64,000 nucleotides of DNA, taken from contig NC_052360.1 in assembly GCF_009727055.1 (NCBI RefSeq), positions 65,398,881 to 65,462,880 on the forward strand, read 5' to 3'. Of this stretch, positions 22,985 to 33,308 are shown piece by piece (within the stretch, counting starts at the first letter, position 1; each line of letters opens with the position of its first letter). The stretch comes from Benincasa hispida. Lineage: Eukaryota > Streptophyta > Magnoliopsida > Cucurbitales > Cucurbitaceae. The notes beneath the pieces were generated by a model. The model was given only the letters and a program-made list of their open reading frames with translations, searched no databases and was not told the DNA's origin. Position numbers and translations under genes: made by a program.

Positions 22985-23296
22985 AAGGCTACTATAGGCT
23001 ATAGTATTGCTTTCTAGCTGATTAGATTAGGAAAAAAAAAGAATAGGTAGCTTGTTAAGGACCTCTTTTTGTCCAAATCATCAGCATAGTCAACATCCAC
23101 ATATCCATAAAGTTCTAATTTTGGTTAGGCTGACCTTTGATAGATTAATCTTGAGGTTTTAGACCAAACCAAGTACCTTAGGATCCATTTAGTAGCCTCC
23201 CAACGTCTCTTACCAGGATTAGACATATATCTACTAGCTAAGCAAGCTGAATATGAGAGATCAGGTCTGGTAGAAATCAATAAATATATTAATCTT
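22985..23296 (-). pseudogene. Ty1/copia pol fragment between two LTR insertions
   Basis: Minus-strand translation includes an 'STRPDL'-type region, 'RYMSNPGKR'-like residues and 'LISWKAILQP', the stretch after reverse transcriptase leading into RNase H. It continues the pol at 25,065-27,262 and is matched by the second copia copy at 52,505-53,316. Several stops and frameshifts. Confidence 0.75.
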
Positions 23297-25051
23297 TGAT
23301 AACTGGCAGAAATGCCAGTTGTTATAAGCCTTTTATTTAGAATTATGAGGGTTAATAAGTAGAAAATACTTAGAATTTACGAAAAATTGAGTTTTACGTC
23401 GATTAGCACCTAAATCCTCACTGACTCCAATATTATGCGTTACTTCGTGCCAAAGTGTCTATTTTTGTAGCTATCGCAGGAATCAAACGCATATATTGGA
23501 AATAAGCAATCGCAGACAAACACATGCGCTAAAGCTAGGCGACCGCAAAGACAAATGTATGCACTGAAAACCGAGCTATCGCATAAACGAATGCATGCGG
23601 TGATCGCATGCGTCCATCGCATGAAAGTTACAGTGATCGAATGCATCCATCGCATGGAAGTTGCAGTGATCAAGCGAATTCGGTGATCACTTGGAGATTG
23701 CGGCCATGGAGTGACAACCATATTAGAAGGGCGATCGCAAGATGGGTAGAATGCGTTGATACTTCAGCTGAATCAAGCTCGGACGCATACCTTGGGAGCT
23801 GTCTCTTATACACATCTAGATGTGTATAAGAGACAGGAATCAAGCTCGGACGCATACCTTGGGAGTATCAACAAGATAAGACGATGTGACATTACCCATA
23901 CCACAACAAAGCCAACAGTGAGACATAATGCAATCATGATAGCTGTCGACATTTAAACTCTATAAATAGCCCCTTGGACCTTCATTTCAAAGCATCCGAA
24001 CTTCTGTCTCAAGGCAGAGGTTTGCGATCACATATGAGAGCATGGGCGAGATTTTCAGTGAGAATTCTACATCTCCACAAACCAGACCGAGTGACGACCA
24101 GAGCTTTTACTGGAGATAGAGCTCGAGAGAGACATCTCTACCATTCATCCATGGCATCACTGGCAGCCTTGACGCAAAGTCTTTCATTTCTCCTCTAACC
24201 TCCATATTGTATTACATTTTAGCTTAAGATATTAAGACATTTTGTAATCAATGCATATCTTGATTCCTTCAATGCTATTTTCTTCATCATCTTTATTTTC
24301 ATTTACCTCCATCGTTTATTTATCAAAGCGATTGTATACTTAATCGTGTAGCCTAGAGATAGGACGCATGTAGCAACCCACCGAGAGGTGTCCGTTGTGC
24401 GAGTATAGTGAGATAATCCTCTTTGCTTGGTGAAAGGCTATAGCAACGCTTGTTAATGGGTTGTTGCAATGCTTGTCTATAAGTTAAGTAGCTGCGTCTA
24501 ATTGCCTAAGAAGGTAAGAGATGAAACGTACTAAAGCAAAGTATGCATTATTCCTAGAGATAGGCGCAATCTTATTCTCGACGCAACCATGCACTATAGA
24601 GATATATTCATGCGGCTAACCACCGAGAGGTGTGCGATACGTTAGTGTGATGAGCTGGGATTACTCGAGCGATTTAAGATAATAAACATTACTATGCGTT
24701 AATAGTTGTTGTATATCAAGTCTTACATTGCTCAATCTGTTTAGTTAGGAGTAGGAGTAGTGTGTAAATCCATTAAACTTCTTCTTTTTACTTTTATTCA
24801 TCGCCTCAAACTCATTGCTTCACAAGCATTATTGAGTGACAAGTCCCTGTGTTCGACCTCGGATTACCCGAGAAACTTGTGTTTTCGTTATACTTGGCGA
24901 GAAGGCAAGAAAACTTGTGATAGGAACGCGTGCTCATTGCATGCTAGATTAACATATATTTCCATTCAAACGCATGACCTCCGACGCATGGGCATAAACG
25001 CATAGCTTAAGACACATACAACACACGCAGAATTGTGTTTACATCCCATCA
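23297..25051 (+). mobile_element. LTR-like insertion (gypsy family 3) in copia pol
   Basis: About 1,755 bp, starting TGATAACTGGCAGAAATGCC and ending ...CATCCCATCA, with a plus-strand TATAAATA box at 23,961-23,968. The start matches families 1 and 2 (TGATAACxxGCAGAAAT), and 'ctgtgttcgacctcggatta' at ~24,848 is a core shared with family 2. Comparison with the uninterrupted copia copy near 52,590 shows DNA was inserted here, with a few extra bases at each edge. The flanks (ATCTT and AATTT) do not form a target duplication. It contains an adapter artefact at 23,799-23,836. Confidence 0.65.
23799..23836. other. Nextera/Tn5 mosaic-end junction sequence (assembly contamination)
   Basis: CTGTCTCTTATACACATCT followed directly by its reverse complement AGATGTGTATAAGAGACAG. 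This is the Nextera mate-pair circularisation junction, not plant DNA. The 29 bp before it (23,770-23,798) are repeated exactly after it (23,837-23,865), as expected from a chimeric read used in assembly or gap filling. Confidence 0.97.
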
Positions 25052-25064
25052 AATTTACATCCAA

Positions 25065-27262
25065 CAGGCTTCCAATTGCTTGACTATAGAGTATGACAAC
25101 CATCTATTTCTGATGTTCTTGGTCAGAATCTTTAGGGGAGTTAGCTAAGGAAAACTTGAAGTACTGAGTAATAGGTAAGCTTACAAGTTTAGCATCATTC
25201 ATGTTGAAACTTTTAAGGATATTCTCACTGTAATTGGATTGATTGATGCTTAGAATAGACTTCTCTTTGTTCTTTTGGATCTCAATTCCTAGGACCTTAC
25301 TTGCTTCTCCCAAGTCCTTTATACAAATTCACTTTTTAAGAATTTTTTAACATGGGTTAGATCTCCTTTGGACCTTCCTGCCAGTAACATATCATCTATA
25401 TATATGAGTAGGTAAACCTTGTCCTTGTAAGATCCTGTATTTATATAAACACATATGTCAAATTAACTTGTTTTGAATCCAATGCTAGAAATATAGTCAT
25501 TGAATACCAGCACCTAGATGGTTGTTTTAACCCATATATTGACTTGTTGAGTAAGCAATAAAGATTTTCTTTTCCTTTAACTTCAAATCCTTTAGGTTGC
25601 GTCATATAGATTGTCTCCTCTAGATGTCCATGAAGGAAGGTAGTTTTGACATCTAGTTGATACAATTCCAAATTATTTTGAGCAACTAAGGATAGAAGAA
25701 GTCTTATAGAAGTTTGTTTGACAACCGGAGAGAAAATCTCTGAATAGTCTATTCCTTCCCTTTGAGCGAACCCCTTTGCAACCATTCTAACTTTATATCT
25801 AGGCTTTTGATCGCAGGATACTCCTTCCTTAAGTTTGAAAACCCATTTAGATGCAACTAGTTTTTAACCTTTAGGTAGAGGAACTAAAGACCAAGTGTCA
25901 TTCACTTTTAGTGAATGCATCTCCTCATTCATAGCTTCTATCCAATCCCTTGCATCAGCACAACTTGTTACTTCCTAAAAGTTTGTTGGTTCTTGATTAC
26001 TAGAAGTTACAACAACATTTAAAACTAGATTCATATAGTTCATTTCAGTATATCTAGCTAGAGGAGTAATGGTTCTCCTTTGTCCATCCCTAGCTAAGAC
26101 ATACTGGCTTAAATCAGGTTGCTCATTTTTTGTCTCCTCATGTTCCTCTATGTCTTCCTCAATTTCTTCTATGGCCCTAGGTTGGTTAGATTCTAATGCT
26201 TGCTTAGTGGGTAACTCCACCTCAATTCCTGTGTTGGATGACTCACTTTCATCCTCAAACTTTTTCTCCTTTTGCATAAACATCTCCTCTTCCCTAAAGG
26301 TGATGTCTCTACTCACTATGAACTTCCTCTCAACCAAATGTCACATTTTAAACCCTTTGACAGCCTTTGTAAAGCCTACAAACATGCACTTGACTGTTCT
26401 GGCCTTTAACTTTCTCTTATTTTGGTGTACAAACCCTTCTCATCCAAAGACCTTGAGATTATCTAGGTTAGGAGGATGATCAGTCCACTTTTCCTCAGGG
26501 GTAAGCAACTTTAAAGATGTGTGAGGACACTTATTCAAGGTATACACTGTGTAAGTTGCAGCTTATGCCCAATAATTTTCACCTAAGATAGCATTAGATA
26601 GAAAACACCTAACTCTTACCATTATGGTTCTATTTAACCTCCCAGCAACCCCATTTTGTTGAGGTGTATACCTCATAGTTTTATGGCTAGTTATACCATT
26701 CTCACTACAAAATTTGTCAAAATATTCATTGCAAAACTCAAGCCCATTATCGGTTCTAAAGTATTTTAACCCATTAGATGTTTGATTTTCTATCATGGCT
26801 TTCCATTCCTTAAACTTCCCAAAAACTTGGTCCTTAGTTTTAAGAAAGTATATCCAGCTCTTCCTAGAAAAGTCATCTATAAAGGTTAGAAAATACCTTG
26901 AGCCACTAAGACTTGGTGTAGAAGATGGTCCCCATAGGTCAGAATGGTAATAATCCAATGTTCCTTTGGTGGTATGCTGAGATTTTGTGGAACTTTGTCT
27001 GGTTGCTTTACCTAGAATGCAGTGTTCACAAAAGGAAAGGTGCTCACTGATACCTTTGGGTAGTATACTTTGTTTGGACAGTGCTTGCATCCCTTTTTTA
27101 CTGATATGGGATAGTCTTTGGTGCCACAAGTCAGTCTCTGTTAGGTTTGCTGTTGAAATCGTGTAGGCACTTGTCATCATTTTTACTCCTCTCATAATAT
27201 AAAGGTCATTGACCTTTTCCCCAATCGATACAACCTTAGAATCCTTAATCACCTCAAGAACT
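25065..27262 (-). pseudogene. Ty1/copia pol: integrase and reverse transcriptase
   Basis: On the minus strand, in order: pre-integrase 'LWHQRLSHISKKG' with a CX2C 'FCEHCILGK'; integrase core 'HSDLWGP', 'FRTDNGLEF' and 'TPQQNGVAGRLNRT'; the linker region; RT 'MVAKGFAQREGIDYSEIFSP', 'LDVKTTFLHG', 'IYGLKQPSRCWY', 'YIDDMLLA' (RT active site), then 'EASKVLGIEI'. The integrase-before-RT order identifies Ty1/copia. It is inactive: the third catalytic residue (normally Glu in 'VAERxNRT') is Gly, a TAA follows 'ENYWA' (~26,560), and RT is frameshifted after 'CWY'. The rest of pol lies at 22,985-23,296 and 20,643-21,055. Antisense open frames here are artefacts. Confidence 0.93.
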
Positions 27263-27771
27263 CAGTCCAACTATGTGTGAATACCTCTCGAGCCAAGAGA
27301 AGGTGTGTGGTGCCACATCGTTCAAGCCTCGGAATCAGCCCTTAAGGAAGCTATCTTATCTATCTCTACCCCTGCCATCGGGAAGGAGTGAATTCCATCT
27401 TGTGTAGTCCGAGTTCCCAAGCTCCCAAATCAGACGAATCCCCAAAATTGTAGGTTTTGAATCGGCGAACTGGCCACTTACATCCCAACAATCAAAGGAC
27501 CGCCCTCAATGGCAAGTTCCCAACTCACTCAGGACTGAGGTCATGTTACCTATGGTCATCCTAGTGAAGTGAAGTCTCTGTCATGAAACGGGTTTATATA
27601 ACGAGATGTTAACACTTTGTGGTCAGGTTCTTATACAAACTCTTGGTAATAAGACGCCCCTGCTCGCATGTCCCCAACACGAATGATTAGGATCAAACCA
27701 CTGTGACAAGTCACAAAAACTTATGACCATTCCACAAAGCGGACCGCGTCTGTCAGCGTTATCAGCGGATA
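27263..27771 (-). repeat. Fragment of the iMet-primed LTR family, before the N gap
   Basis: Closely similar to 51,610-52,080 ('ctatgtgtgaa(c/t)acctctc', 'cttgtgtagct', 'caaatcagacgaatcccca'). It abuts copia pol and ends at the gap. Confidence 0.75.
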
Positions 27772-27796
27772 NNNNNNNNNNNNNNNNNNNNNNNNN
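27772..27796. other. Assembly gap (25 N)
   Basis: Run of 25 N. Sequence on the two sides is a near-duplicate rather than successive sequence. Confidence 1.
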
Positions 27797-28705
27797 AAGA
27801 GAAAAATGTCAATCTATAACAGGTTTAGAAAATACTTGAGCCACTAAGACTTGGTGTAGAAGATGGTCCCCATAGGTCAGAATGGTAATAATCCAATGTT
27901 TCCTTTTGGTGTTGCTGAGATTTTGTGGAACTTTGTCTGGTTGCTTTACCTTAGAATGCAGTGTTCACAAAGGAAAGGTGCTCACTGATACCTTTTGGTA
28001 GAATACTTTGTTTGAGACGTGCTTGCAATCCTTTTTTACTGATAATGGGATGAGTCTTTGGTGCACAATGTCAGTCTCTGTTAGGTTTTGCTGTTAACTC
28101 GTGTAGGCACTTTGTCATCATTTTTACTCCTCTCATATATAAAGGTCATTGACCTTTTCCCCAATCGATGATACAACCTTAGAATCCTTTAATCACCTCA
28201 AGAACTCAGTTCCAATCTATGTGTGAATACCTCTCGAGCCAAGAGAAGGTGTGTGGTGCCACATCGTTCAAGCTCGGAATCAGCCCTTAAGGAAGCTATC
28301 TATTCTACTTACCCCTGCCTCGGGGAAGGAGTGATTCCATCTTGTGTAGCTCGAGTTCCAAGCTCCCAAATCAGACGAATCCCCAAAATTGGTAGGTTTT
28401 GAATCGGCGAACTGGCCACTTACCATACAAATCAAAGGACCGCCCTCAATGGCGGAAGTTCCCAACTCACTCAGGACTGATTCATGTTACCTATTGGTCA
28501 TCCTAAGTGAAGTGAAGTCTCTGTCATGAACAGTGTTATATAACGAGATGTTAACACTTTGTGGTCAGGTCTTATACAAACTCTTGTAATAAGACGCCTG
28601 TCTGCGATGTCCCCAACACGAATGATTAGGATCAAACCATCTGTGAAAGTCACAAAACTTATGACCATTCCACAAAGCGGACCGCGTCTGTAGCGTTATC
28701 AGGAT
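27797..28705. repeat. Error-rich duplicate of 26,860-27,771 (likely assembly artefact)
   Basis: It repeats about 910 bp lying left of the gap, in the same orientation and across the same copia/LTR junction. Differences are mostly single-base insertions and deletions, often in short homopolymers. That pattern fits an uncorrected long read placed beside its polished version better than a real duplication. Confidence 0.85.
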
Positions 28706-28979
28706 AAGGTTTCCCTTCTTTATCCATATACTACAGACCATTTTGGTTATCACTCAAGACATGATCCACTTGTATGGTCACCACATATCATGCTTGATTC
28801 ACATCGATGATAACCAGGGTTTATGTTTATTGGTTGTCGTGGTTAAAGCAAATAAAACAAGTTAAATGAGCAAAAACAAGAGTGTGAAGTAAATATCATA
28901 TATTAATAACACAAGCATTATACATTCTGTTTTACAAACTACAGAACACGAGACTATAGAGCATCAAACTTCCCCAACA
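28706..28979 (-). repeat. Terminal part of the iMet-primed LTR family
   Basis: It matches 52,080-52,348 ('acagaccattttggttatca', 'tgatccacttgtatg') and ends CCCCAACA, as expected for the 5' end of an LTR read on the minus strand. Confidence 0.7.
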
Positions 28980-29252
28980 AGTTTTATATGACAATTTGAA
29001 TTTGAAGATAAATTACTCAAATTTTGGCCTTAAAAAAACTTAATTTAACGTTTTTAGTAGAAAGAAATAATATGTTCAAAATTATTCTACAATATATAAT
29101 ATAAATTTAAATTATTCAATTTAATCATATTTATTATCTTTCCCTATAAATAATCAATTGAAATTTAAAAGTAAATAGTTATATTAATAATAATAATAAT
29201 AATAACATAACATTATGATAACTATACTTAAATAAATATGTAGAAGCTAATC
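28980..29252. other. AT-rich DNA with (AAT)n
   Basis: A/T-rich with a short 'aataataataataataata' stretch near 29,187. Nothing else was recognised. Confidence 0.5.
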
Positions 29253-29445
29253 GGGGCGGGGATGGGGAACGGGGGGGGGGGGGGGGAGGGGGAGGGGGAG
29301 GGGTGGGGGCAGGGACGGGAATGCATTCTGTTCCTTGTTTAGCTCATGGGGAATTTTCCCCCCTACTTCCTCCCCCATTCCCTGCCTAATCGGGGAATCC
29401 CCGACCCATTTAGGGTGGGGCCCCACGGGGCCCCGTTCCTGTGGG
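29253..29445. repeat. GC-rich, G-run-rich foldback segment
   Basis: Abrupt switch from AT-rich DNA to poly-G (~29,271-29,287) and (GGGGGA)n. Then comes a C-rich part with 'cccattccctgcctaatcgg' and 'gtggggccccacggggcccc'. Both ends contain 'taatcggggcgggga'- or 'taatcggggaatccccg'-like sequence, so it can fold back. Copia protease sequence resumes at its right edge, suggesting insertion into that element. Confidence 0.6.
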
Positions 29446-29901
29446 AAAATTGAACATATCTAGATGACCCAATATTTGATGCCAGAGAATAGCCTTTTTT
29501 ATCAGTTACAACATATATGTGATTCAAGAAGGTACCAAGACTCTGTGTATTCAAGAGATATAAGCCTCGCACAAAATTGACACTACCAATCTTCCTCGAA
29601 GTGTACTTGTCCTAAATTATGCAACCATTAGTGTCAAATTCAACAGTCACTGATGATAAGTTCTTTATAAGAGCACTTACTGATAAGAGGTTGAATGAAA
29701 AATCAAGCAAGTAGAACACATTGCTGATGATTAAATCAAATGAAAGAGGAACAGTTCCAACCTTTTTAACTAATATAGTCTATTTATCAGGCAATATGAC
29801 AAAAGTTGAACAAGTAGTCATGGTAGAAAATAGAATCTTTGAACAATAAACATGAGCAGATGCACCCGAATCAACTATCAATTGAAAAGAAGAGTGAGTA
29901 C
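29446..29901 (-). pseudogene. Second Ty1/copia element: protease to pre-integrase fragment
   Basis: The minus strand gives 'IVDSGASAHVY' (aspartic protease active site, Asp codon at 29,872-29,870), 'FNLLSVSALIKN', 'GLYLLN' and a frameshifted 'LWHQILGHLD' (pre-integrase). This differs from the pre-integrase at 27,100, so it is another copia family. It is cut on the right by the LTR at 29,909 and on the left by the GC-rich segment. Confidence 0.8.
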
Positions 29902-29908
29902 TGATAAC

Positions 29909-31160
29909 AAAGGCAAGATGACCGCATACAATCATATCCTATCTCTAGGATGCATGCGATGCGTTAATAACAAACAATGCTTATCCCTAAGCTCCTATCT
30001 CTTGATTATGTGTTCTAATCTGACTCTCTCGAGCCTAGATTCTAACCTAACTTTCCCAAGCCTAGATTCTGTCCTTAAGACTACCCTCCCGAGTATCTCT
30101 AATGGACGAATGAATCATACATAATACAAGATAATCACATAGAATGAAGATTCCTAGTTGTGCTAGCTAAATGCTTCTCAACCCATTTAATAGATTTAGC
30201 TACTTATGTGTAAATAATAGAGAGTGAACAGATATAGAGAAGTAAATTCCATTTCAATAAATGAGTTTGAGTACAAAATAACAATGGAAGATAAAGGTAG
30301 AGAGCTTGGTAGCAATCCCTTGCTGACCGAGGCTTTTACACTGGCAATCTCTATTCGGTTCAAAAGATATTCATGCTTCCGTAGGAGCTGGCCCTCTCTC
30401 TAATCTTGAAGCTTCTGGCGCTCTCCCAAGCTTACCGGAACAATCTGTCGACACAGCCTCCTTCTCTCGTGTCCACCTTAAAATAAAAGAAAAATCTAAG
30501 AACAAGGTTAAACTATCTAAGGAGAAATTCTCTAACTCTTCGAACTGGTGAACTGGTGAACAAGTCAACTCCTTTTCTTAAGGGTACCTTTGGTATTTAT
30601 AGAGCTTTGGGTGAAGGGTGGCTTCTTTCTTATGATTGCACAGATGGGATGGCTTTAATTCCCTGCATTTGAATGTTGCACGGAGATAAATTTGTCACCG
30701 GAAAAGTTGAATGTACTTTGTTATTCGTTAGGAGCTGTCAACTTAATTTCGGATTTGACCGTTCATCAGATTTCGTGTCCATTCATGTGATATTATGCCT
30801 TTCACCCTCAGATATCGCCCACCAAGTTGCACCGACCAAGTTGTAGCAATCCTTATTGAGCAATGTTTGCGAGAAAAATCACCGCCAAAGCCTATGCTGG
30901 TATGGCTGCGCTTTTGTTACTCGACAATGCATTCCTGTGATCGCTATTTTTGCTTTTGCCGTCAACGGCATTATTCTGCAATAAATACAAAATCCACTGT
31001 TTCTCTATGCGATGAACGCAGAATGCGGAACCAGCAAATGTAATAAACTTTAATGCTTTTTGGATGCAATCTGTTACACATTTATCAACAGCAAAGCCAG
31101 CATTAGTTTAAAAAACTTATGTCACATATGATAACGTGCATTTTCTGACCTGTTTATCAA
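29909..31160 (-). repeat. Gypsy family 1 LTR, truncated (copy a)
   Basis: It aligns with the right-hand ~1.2 kb of the LTR at 53,317-54,974 and ends ...TTTATCA. The first ~500 bp of the plus-strand-ordered LTR are missing. The minus-strand TATAAATA box is at 30,601-30,594. Confidence 0.8.
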
Positions 31161-31534
31161 GTTGGGTATGCATCCATTTTCTATCATAAAGTTCGGAATT
31201 GGATGGTTCCATATACTCTCGCACCTCGATTCAGATCGTAGTGATGTTTTTTTATCTTCATATAACCCTATCAAGTTGTCAACTTCGTAGCCTTTTACTC
31301 CTTTAACTTGTGAAGGGCTTCATACTTACGTTGTCATTAGGTAGAGTTACCCATACCTGATAATCATTCTTGATGAAAGAGATGGGATAATATTCATTAT
31401 CCCACTCAAACCTTAATATTTTATTGGACCACAAAGGTCTGAATGTACAAGCTTCAATCTTCTTGGCTTTTGTAACCTTTTCCAGTAAAAGGTCGTTTTG
31501 GTCATTCTTGCTTTCTAGGCATTGATTTCACATA
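31161..31534 (-). pseudogene. Ty1/copia integrase fragment
   Basis: The minus strand contains 'KARMTKTTF' followed by 'RLKLVHSDLCGPI', the copia integrase zinc-finger exit and first catalytic Asp region. Many stops follow. It is sandwiched between two family 1 LTRs of opposite orientation. Confidence 0.65.
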
Positions 31535-33205
31535 TGATAACGGGCAGAAATGCACGTTATCATAGTGCTAAGTTCTTAAACAATGCTGGCTTGCGTTGAT
31601 GAAACATGTTAAATTGCGTTCTCCAAAAAAACATTCAAATTCATAATATTGCGACGCATCTGCATGTTCATCGCATAGGAACAGTTGATTTTTGTATTTT
31701 TTATCAGAATAATGAGTTAACGTAAGCAAAATTTGCGATCATAGGAAATCAATTGGTCGAGTTGCAGCATTACCATAAGGCTTTTTGTGTGATATGTGTT
31801 CGACAAACATTTGTCAAGAAGGATTGCCGCAACTTGGTCAATGCAACTTGGTGGGCGCATCTGGGTAAAAGGCATAATTAATCACAATGGGACAGAAAGC
31901 TGATGACAGTCGAATTCGAATTAAGTTGACAGCCGCTAACAATAACAAGTACATTCAGCTTTTCGGTGACAAATATTCGGCGCATCAGTCAAGAATTAAA
32001 GCCATCCCATCTGTGCAATCATAAGAGAGAAGCCACCTTTCATCCCAGAAGCTCTATAAATATCGAAGGCAACCTTCAAAAAAGGGGTTCGAAAATTCAT
32101 AAGTTCGGATCACATGTCTTTGTCCATAGTTTTCCTTTTTATTTTAAGGTGGAGCAAGAGAAGAGTAGAGATGCCAGAGATCGCTCAGGCTAACTCGAGA
32201 GAGATCCCTGAGGTGTAGAAGTGGAGAGTGGGCCGACTCTCGTGAGAGCGAGATTATCTTTTGAACACGAGTAGAAAGACAGTGTAAAAGCCTGGGAATC
32301 AAGAGATTGCCACCAGGCTCTTTATTCTATTCTTGCATTGTTGTTTTGTACTTCATCTTTATATTTATACAATGGAAGTTCTCATTCTACATCTATTCAC
32401 TCTCTTAGTACGCATGAGTAGCTAAACTAGTCGAATGGGTTGAGAAAAACTAAGCTAACATGACCTAGGAAGTTCATTGCTTTCGATTATCTTGTGTTAT
32501 ATTGTGCCAAATATCCTTTTAGAACTACTCGAGAGAGAGTCTAAAGAAAGAACCTAAGACTGAGAGAGCTAGGTTAGAATCTAGACTCGAGAGAGCAAGA
32601 TTAGAACTGCATAAACAAGAGATAGGGACTTAGAGATAAGCTTTGTTTGCCAATCTGCATTGCATGCATCCTAGAGATGGGAATGATGATATGTTGTCGC
32701 CTTGTTTGTGTATCATCGCATAGATAAGAATTAGAGGCTTATGTGTAGGCCCTATAGACACCTTTGCATGTACATCGCATGTGTTCTAGCCTTAGAACCC
32801 ATGGCATTTGCACGGAGAGGTGGTTTACTGTTGTATGCATGTTGCATGATCGCATAGCATGAACGCATCCTAGGAAGTGTTAGCCGAAACTTTTCTCAAC
32901 ACCCATTTTTCGCATATTCATCGTATCTCCCGTTTTATCAACTCTTTTCAAACTCCACCACATTTTTTTATTTTTCATTAACATAAACAACAACCTCAAC
33001 AACTATTGATTTATTTGGTTACCGCAAAGTTTTCCCTAAAAAATTACCACCGCAACCTATTTTCCCAAGTACTTGAGTTCGACCCTGGACTTACAAGGAA
33101 ACTTAGTGGGGTTTACACTTGGATTTCACTGAGAAAACTTGAGTGCTCAACGCAATTCGATCATCGCATATCATCTGAAATTCCACATCATAAAATAATG
33201 CATCA
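31535..33205 (+). repeat. 5' LTR of a plus-strand gypsy element (family 1, copy b)
   Basis: 1,671 bp, starting TGATAACGGGCAGAAATGCA and ending ...AATGCATCA. It is followed after 6 bp by a primer-binding site, which fixes it as a 5' LTR. TATAAATA box at 32,055-32,062. Confidence 0.88.
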
Positions 33206-33211
33206 AGTTTT

Positions 33212-33229
33212 TGGCGCCGTTGCCAAGGA
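33212..33229 (+). promoter_or_regulatory. Primer-binding site, tRNA-Asp type
   Basis: TGGCGCCGTTGCCAAGGA, complementary to the 3' end of plant tRNA-Asp except for two changed bases (AA where GG is usual). This tRNA type is typical of Athila/Tat gypsy elements. Confidence 0.8.
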
Positions 33230-33308
33230 CTTCGGCAAAATAGTGTGCTAACAGTAATTTTCTGATTTATTTGCAGACTCTCAATCTCTGGCTAATTACG
33301 ACCCAGAG

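Noticed and set aside
23799..23836. A bacterial Tn5 insertion or natural inverted repeat
   Set aside because: Only the 19-bp mosaic ends back to back are present, with no transposon body; this is the library adapter junction.
26069..26479. Plus-strand 136-codon Ser-rich frame
   Set aside because: Antisense of the copia integrase-RT linker.
33212..33229. tRNA genes at the primer-binding sites
   Set aside because: Only the 13-18 bp complementary to tRNA 3' ends are present; no cloverleaf follows.
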